A DNA stretch of 46,465 nt from Priapulus caudatus (Eukaryota; Priapulida; Priapulimorpha; Priapulimorphida; Priapulidae). A program made the position numbers and the translations under genes. Below are positions 41,665 to 46,465 of this stretch, in pieces (position 1 is the stretch's first letter; each line of letters opens with the position of its first letter). Under the pieces are notes generated by a model. That model did no database searches, had not been told where the DNA came from, and saw nothing but the letters and a program-made list of their open reading frames with translations. The stretch covers positions 54,436-100,900 of the forward strand of contig NW_014577598.1 of assembly GCF_000485595.1 (NCBI RefSeq). Direction: 5' to 3'.

Positions 41665-41770
41665 TCCGGCGCCGTCGCCTTCGTCGTCCTCGTCCTCCTG
41701 GTGGTCGTCGTCGTCGTCCTCATGGTGGTCGTCGTCGTAATGGTGGTCGTCGTTGTGCGGTCGTCGCCGT
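41665..41770. repeat. (TCG/TGG)n trinucleotide repeat
   Basis: GTCGTCGTCGTCGTCC and TGGTGGTCGTCG runs on the + strand, just beyond the 3' end of the minus-strand candidate gene and probably in its 3' UTR if the gene is real. Confidence 0.85.
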
Positions 41771-41776
41771 GAGTGT

Positions 41777-42431
41777 TTAGTTGTACCAGCAGCTGTAGAA
41801 CTCTTGTTCCTCGTCTTCGTCGTCGTCGTAGCTCATCTGCCATTCATCGTCCGACACCAATGCCGCCGGGCGGGGCTGATTCTCCCAGGATATTCCTGGC
41901 AGTGGCGCCTCATCCACGGGGACAACCTGAATGCCACAGTGTTCGTTTGTAACGTGCACGCCGGGTTGGGGCGCCGGAACTTCAAGACATCCTGGAGGAA
42001 GTGGCTCCACGAATTGTACGCCACTTGTCCATGGGTGCCGCCAAAGATGAGGCGCGGCGTCGCATACGGGGCTCTGTAGCGCGATACGTTCGCCGGCTGT
42101 TCCCTGTTGCACGGCCTGACCGTGGCGATGAACGGTGCGTGCTGGAGGCGGCGTCGACAGGGGCACTGTGTACACTGCGTGCACAGCGTGGCTAGGGGGG
42201 TGCTGGTCGACGCTATTGCATAGTCGTCGTCGGTGGCAGTCTGAGCCTCACAGTATCGCTTGTGGGCGGCTCCTCCTCCTCCTCCACCTCTGGTGCCTTT
42301 GCCTTCTCGTGGGGGCGGCGCCCTGCGTCGTCGATCCGCGTTCTGAATTGGTGCAGCGCCTCCTCCAACTTCTCCGTCCAGTCGTCTCCGTCGTTGCAGG
42401 GGTGGTGGCTCGTGGCTGCGACCATGTTCAT
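41777..42431 (-). CDS. Candidate two-exon gene, acidic protein of unknown function
   Basis: Exon 1 runs from 42431 to 42252 and exon 2 from 42202 to 41777, read leftward, giving about 201 residues. Exon 1 starts with Met after an in-frame stop: MNMVAATSHHPCNDGDDWTE, KLEEALHQFRTRIDDAG, then KAPEVEEEEEPPTSDT. Exon 2 is Pro/His-rich, then LPGISWENQPRPAALVSDDE and ends WQMSYDDDEDEEQEFYSCWYN. The proposed intron is only 49 nt (ACT followed by gtgagg; GACCAG at the acceptor) and joins phase 0 to phase 0. Without it the two halves are in different frames, so a frameshifted single-exon gene is the alternative. The region is far richer in GC than its flanks. Overlapping + strand frames (41753-42079, 42001-42195) are also open and Arg-rich, so the strand is not certain. 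No family recognised. Confidence 0.45.
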
Positions 42432-42434
42432 GTT

Positions 42435-43375
42435 GACTGTTGCTTAAAAGAGGCTAGATTACACTACTGTGATACATTGCGCGTTTATACCAACATGACA
42501 ATGGTTAATGGCACTTTAATATCATCGTGCCTAACATGCATTTACAATGTGAGTTAGTGCGTCTTACGAATGCGACATATAAACTATACGGATAAACATG
42601 GTGTAACCTGACTTGCGAAATTCGTAATAGTTATAGCGTAATATATAGTGAAACATACAGTGGTGCAATATTGTGAACATACAGTGTACATACCGTGGTG
42701 CGTACACTCGTGCGTGATACAAACGTGTGTGTGTTAACTACATGGTGACAAACTACATCGCCTGTGCATCATTATCCTTATAGACTACGGAGCGTACTTA
42801 GTCTATATCTGCATCTTAATTAGCATAACGTTTTGAACGAGGGAGTGTTTTCATCTCCACTTCCTCGTTATTATCCACACTCTCTAGCGGATGTGCTCGT
42901 ACTCTGTGGAGCATTTCATTCTCCATTTCTTCATTCAGCCATTGCCTAGCCATAGCAAGGTAGCTAGCTGCCTATGAGGCTAATAAGTTCTATAAGTAAT
43001 ATTGATGCACTTACAACATGATGCGACGATAGCAGTGGACAAGGACGCTGTCGATCTGCTGAGACTGTACACGGTCGACTCTTCCGCCAGTGTGTGTCGG
43101 GTGTATCTCAAGACAAAGAAACATGGTTAGCACTAACATATATGACAGAAAAACAAATCTAAACCGTTACGAATTTCATTTAGTAACATACGCGCCGGTC
43201 AGGCATCATTGTAATACTGGTTATTACGTGACTTGGCCTCTCGTGATCGCAGTGTCCGCGTATAAGATCGCTACTAAATGACTACTCATATACAAATAGC
43301 GGAATACTGAGATACGCATATAGAACATACAAACATCTTTAATAGAACATATAGAATATTACCGTAGACGCCATA
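42435..43375. other. No recognisable gene
   Basis: Upstream of the minus-strand candidate. Short ORFs only. CATACAGTGGTGC/CATACCGTGGTGC motifs recur at 42655-42705. Confidence 0.45.
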
Positions 43376-43381
43376 TGCCTA

Positions 43382-43425
43382 GCTCTAGTACTATAGCCCG
43401 CGTTCATTAACTGCCGCAGGCTACG
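43382..43425 (+). mobile_element. Solo terminus of the 17355-type hAT-like element
   Basis: TAGCTCTAGTACTATAGCCC followed by GCGTTCATTAACTGCCGCAGGCTA matches the end of the 636-bp inverted-repeat element. No partner terminus was seen. A Helentron-like copy begins 13 bp to the right, so the remnant may be truncated. Confidence 0.7.
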
Positions 43426-43437
43426 GCTACGGCGGCG

Positions 43438-44350
43438 TTTTAGCTCACCTTGACATCGTCAAGATGAGCTATTACCATGGGGTGTCGTACGTCTGTGCGT
43501 CCTTCCGTCCGTTCGTCCGTCAACATTTAGCTACGGTTAACGATAACTCAGAAACCGGTTGACCCACGTGTTTCAAATTGCATATAGTTGTTACTCCTAT
43601 GGGAGAGGTTTGAACGTCCTATTTTGGAGCACGCGAGTCGACTTACTTTCGAGCCACGTCCACTTTTTCGCAAAAATACAAATGGCCATAAGTCAGTTCA
43701 GGTTTAACAGATTTTGCTCATTTCTGGTATGTGAATGAATAAGGACTGGCCCCAAAGCATATCACACAGGTTTTGATTTTTTTTTTAATTATGCAAATTC
43801 GGTAGATTTCGGCAATTCCCTTATGCATTTCAGTGTCTGTCTACGGTCACCGATAACTCAAGAACCGTTTGACCCACATATGTTTCAAATTGCATACAGT
43901 TGTTACTCCTATGGGAGAGGGTTGAACGTCTTATTTTGGAGCACGCCAGTCGACCTACTTTCGAGCGACGTCCACTTTTTGGCAAAATTGGAAATGGCCA
44001 TAAGTCGGTTCAGGTTCAACGGATTTTGCTCAATTCTGGTATGGGAATGAATAAGGACTGGCCCCAAAACATATTACACGGGTTTTTTTTTTTTTAATTA
44101 TGCAAATTAGGTAGATTTTGGCAATTTCACTATGCATTTCAGTGTCTGCCTACGGTCAACGCCATCAGATTGTATGCCAACAGATCTGAAACATTTATTT
44201 TCGCATCAAAAATTACTCATATATCATCATTATCAAGAGTATATAATGGGAGGTATGCTATATAATGGGAGTTCTCTCATATATACTCTTCCTTTGTATA
44301 TCCCCCCTCTTTTATCACACCCAAGGTGAGCTACAGTGTCATTGACACTT
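43438..44350 (+). mobile_element. Helentron-like non-autonomous repeat, copy C
   Basis: It begins TTTTAGCTCACCTTGACATC with a near-perfect hairpin (ACCTTGAC-ATC-GTCAAGATGAGCT), then (CGTC)n and CGTCAACATTTAGC. Internal units start at 43531, 43841 and 44150 (periods 310 and 309 bp), and the third is cut after only 12 bp at CTACGGTCAACG. The 3' part follows: ATCTGAAACATTTATTTTCG, CATTATCAAGAGTATATAAT, CCCAAGGTGAGCTACAGTG, TCATTGACACTT, ending at 44350. Of the three copies this one best matches the inferred family ends. Confidence 0.75.
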
Positions 44351-44354
44351 GTCC

Positions 44355-44580
44355 AGTCATTGACAGTTCTATTGCATTTGCTTATATTTGCAACGTAGGC
44401 CCTATATGTAGTTTTATATTTGCCTCGTATATGTGCTTTTTTTTATCAAGCGGCAGATTAATATGCTTCAAGTATATTTGGTTCAAAAAAAGAGTAATTT
44501 TGTTGTTTGCTGCGTAGATGCACACATGCATGCGATCTCTGCAATGTATCGAAAATAATAAAAATCGTTGCGATGCGTGA
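44355..44580. other. Flank before the acyl-CoA synthetase remnant
   Basis: AT-rich sequence between the Helentron-like copy and the pseudogene exon. No upstream exon of the synthetase is visible. The stretch before the TGTAG acceptor is only weakly pyrimidine-rich. Confidence 0.5.
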
Positions 44581-44586
44581 CTGTAG

Positions 44587-44954
44587 GTGGCGCCAGCTGA
44601 GCTGGCGGCGAAGCTGCTACAGCATCCTAGCCAAACTGCATCCAGCGCCCCCCTTCGTACAACCATCTGTCCATCTGTCTCAATTTGTCGTTGAGTTTGC
44701 ATCCTAGCGTGGCAGACGCGGCCGTCATCGGCGTCTCGGACTAGGAAGCTGGAGAACTCCCCAAGGCGTACGTCGTGCGCAGCGACCAGCGCCTCCTGGC
44801 GGAGGATCTGCACAGCTACTTGCGAGAGCACGTGGCGCCGCAGAAGCGGCTACGAGGAGGCCTCGAGTTTGTCAGCGAGATTCCCAAGTCGGCATCCAGA
44901 AAAATTCTGAGGCGACAGCTCCGCGCGAGAAACAAGAAGCTGTCGCGTTTGTGA
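44587..44954 (+). pseudogene. Broken last exon of an acyl-CoA synthetase / 4CL / luciferase-family gene
   Basis: After an acceptor-like TGACTGTAG the sequence encodes VAPAELAAKLLQHPS. A 77-bp insertion bounded by a 10-bp duplication of GCATCCTAGC (44622-44631, 44699-44708) interrupts it, and it resumes HPSVADAAVIGVSD, a TAG stop (44742-44744), EAGELPKAYVVRSDQ, LLAEDLHSYLREHVAPQKRL, GGLEFVSEIPKSASRKIL, ending KKLSRL and TGA. This is the C-terminal AMP-binding domain of peroxisomal adenylate-forming enzymes. PKSASRKILRR carries the conserved catalytic Lys of the PxxxxGKxxR-type motif (here with Ser before Arg-Lys), and SRL is a PTS1-like terminus. The family usually has E at the stop (DEEAGE). 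The insertion shifts the frame and no upstream exons are visible, so I call it a pseudogene fragment. Confidence 0.85.
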
Positions 44955-45565
44955 AGCGGCCATGTTGTTTGTACGGAGGCATCGGGAAGGAAATTCTATT
45001 TCCACGATACAATTCTTAGAAGCTAACAATAAGGCGTACATTTATATGAGGTTTGCAAAGTAAACTAATTACGTTTTATACATGCACTTGTCTGAAATTT
45101 TATCTGATGTAAAGGTATTATCGTCGACGAAAGTATAGTCTTTCACTTACACTGTATTAATATTTTATTGTTTCACTATAAGTTTAACTTAGTGCAGTAG
45201 TTTCATGCAGTATTCTTTACTCTTACATATACGTTAATTATAAAAATGGTAAAAAATATTATTAAAATAGAATAGCTCAATTATGAATAAAGATACTGGA
45301 AAATTAGTCATAGTTTATTTGTCATCTAAAGTGGAAATTAATTCATCGGCTATGAGAAGGGCATTTTGCATAAAGGTAACAAAAAGAAAAGCCATATAGC
45401 TATAATATACGCAGGCTTATGTGAATGAAAAATCATCTCTCATTTGTGTACTCCTAATATAACAAAAACCAGGCAGCTAGATGTTTATAATATAAGTGCT
45501 ATTCCGACGCCGTTGCAAAAATGTTTAACGTCTATGATGCCATGATGGCTCAAATGCGTAGAAGT
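44955..45565. other. No recognisable gene
   Basis: AT-rich unique sequence following the pseudogene exon. Confidence 0.5.
45286..45291 (+). terminator. AATAAA hexamer downstream of the synthetase remnant
   Basis: A perfect polyadenylation hexamer 332 nt past the remnant's final TGA. It may be the relic 3' end of the ancestral gene. Single-motif evidence only. Confidence 0.25.
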
Positions 45566-45569
45566 TATG

Positions 45570-45983
45570 GGTGTGTGCATGTGCGTGCGTTTGTGCGCGC
45601 TGCGCTCATACGTGCGTGTGTGTGAGCGGGTGTGTGTGTGCGTTCGTGCGCGCGTGTGTGTGCGCGCGTTTGCGTCCGTGCGCGCGTGTGTGCGTGCGTG
45701 TGTGTGCGCGTGGGCGTGCGCACTGTGCTCGTACGTGCGTGTGTGTGAGCGCGTGTGTGCGTGTGTGTGCGCGTCCGTGCGTGCGTGTGTGTGCGCATGT
45801 GTGTGCGCGCGTGCGCGCTGCGCTTGTACGTGCGTGTGCGTCTGTGCCCGCGTGTGTGTGTGCGCGTGTGTGTGTGGGCGTGTGTGCGTGTGTGTGTGTG
45901 CGTGTGCGTGCGCTCGTACGTGCGTGTGTGTGAGCGCGTGTGTGCAGGTGTGTGTATCCGTGCGCGCGCGTGTGTGTGCGTCC

Positions 45984-46018
<35 letters not shown>

Positions 46019-46465
46019 TGCGTGTGCTGTGTGTGTGTGCGTGTGCTGCGTGTGGTGGGCGTGGCGTGCGTGCGTGGTGCGTGCGTGCGGCGTGCATGCA
46101 TGCGTGAGTGTGAGTGCACGTGTTGTGGCATGTGTTCGTGTGAATGGCCTGCGGTGTGCGTGAGTGTGCACGTGGCACGTGTGTGTGTGTGTGCGTGTGG
46201 CGTGCTGCGTGTGCGTGTGCGTGTGCGTGTGCTGTGCATGCGGTGTGTGCATCGCGTGTCGTGAGTGCGTGCGTACGTGGTGTAACACCGTAGCGTGTGC
46301 ATGGCATGTGTAGTGTGTGTGTGTGTGTGTGTAACGTGTGTATGTGTGGCATGCGTGTGTACGTGTGTGAGTGTGAGTTGCAACGTGTTGTGTGTGTGCT
46401 GTGTGTGTGCATGGTGTGTGGGGATGCGTGACATACGTGTGTCAAACACTGTACGTGTGCATGCG
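45570..46465. repeat. About 0.9-kb GT/GTGC alternating purine-pyrimidine tract, runs off the window
   Basis: The + strand is almost only GTGTGTGC, GTGCGTGC and GCGCGTGTG with occasional interruptions. In the first third, blocks such as GCGCTGCGCTCATACGTGCG and CACTGTGCTCGTACGTGCGT repeat roughly every 120 bp. All six frames are open for long distances (Cys/Val/Arg or His/Thr/Arg), a composition artefact. Strong Z-DNA potential. Confidence 0.95.

Noticed and set aside
44632-44698. The 77-bp insert in the acyl-CoA synthetase exon as a normal short intron.
   Set aside because: Any placement allowed by the 10-bp duplication gives CC..AG, GC..TA or worse borders, not GT-AG. The downstream in-frame stop would remain.
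45485-46449. Very long His/Thr/Arg-rich and Cys/Val-rich ORFs on both strands.
   Set aside because: All frames are open owing to GT/GC low complexity, with no start context or domain.

Overview
This is eukaryotic, intron-rich, AT-leaning DNA, most likely from an invertebrate animal. It contains a spliced metazoan neuronal chaperone gene with canonical GT-AG introns, a TTAGG (arthropod-type) repeat tract, a TTAGGG-like tract, and many small non-autonomous transposons and microsatellites. The species cannot be assigned from sequence alone. There are no bacterial-style operons, and I found no tRNA, rRNA or CRISPR.

The one certain gene is on the + strand: DNAJC5 / cysteine string protein (CSP). 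Six exons are visible (20902-20983, 21632-21688, 23253-23405, 25333-25464, 30494-30628, 34810-34965), giving about 237 codons with J domain, HPD motif, linker, cysteine string and acidic/Gln-rich tail. Exon 1, which carries the start Met and the first half of a Ser codon, was not located. It may lie in the 20.9 kb upstream or outside the window.

Other coding-like segments are weaker. An orphan GC-rich exon-like ORF lies at 5293-5526. A candidate two-exon minus-strand gene for an acidic protein spans 42431-41777. A broken terminal exon of an acyl-CoA synthetase/4CL/luciferase-family gene lies at 44587-44954, with an in-frame stop and a 77-bp insertion.

Most remaining structure is mobile-element derived. 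Proposed elements: PIF/Harbinger-like MITEs with TAA/TTA target duplications (21739-22102, 31696-32144, and a composite at 9621-10634); hAT-like MITEs (16119-16283, 17355-17990, 19872-20199, 22629-22923); a pogo/Tigger-like MITE (26799-27251); a piggyBac-like MITE (35842-36440); a palindromic foldback (40577-40756); and a three-copy Helentron-like family with a variable number of about 310-bp internal units (12667-13757, 33559-34685, 43438-44350). Minisatellites sit in CSP introns 5 and 6. One has a precise in-place inversion, and another is a tandem array of acceptor-like motifs just downstream of the cysteine-string exon. The right end is about 0.9 kb of GT/GC-alternating sequence.
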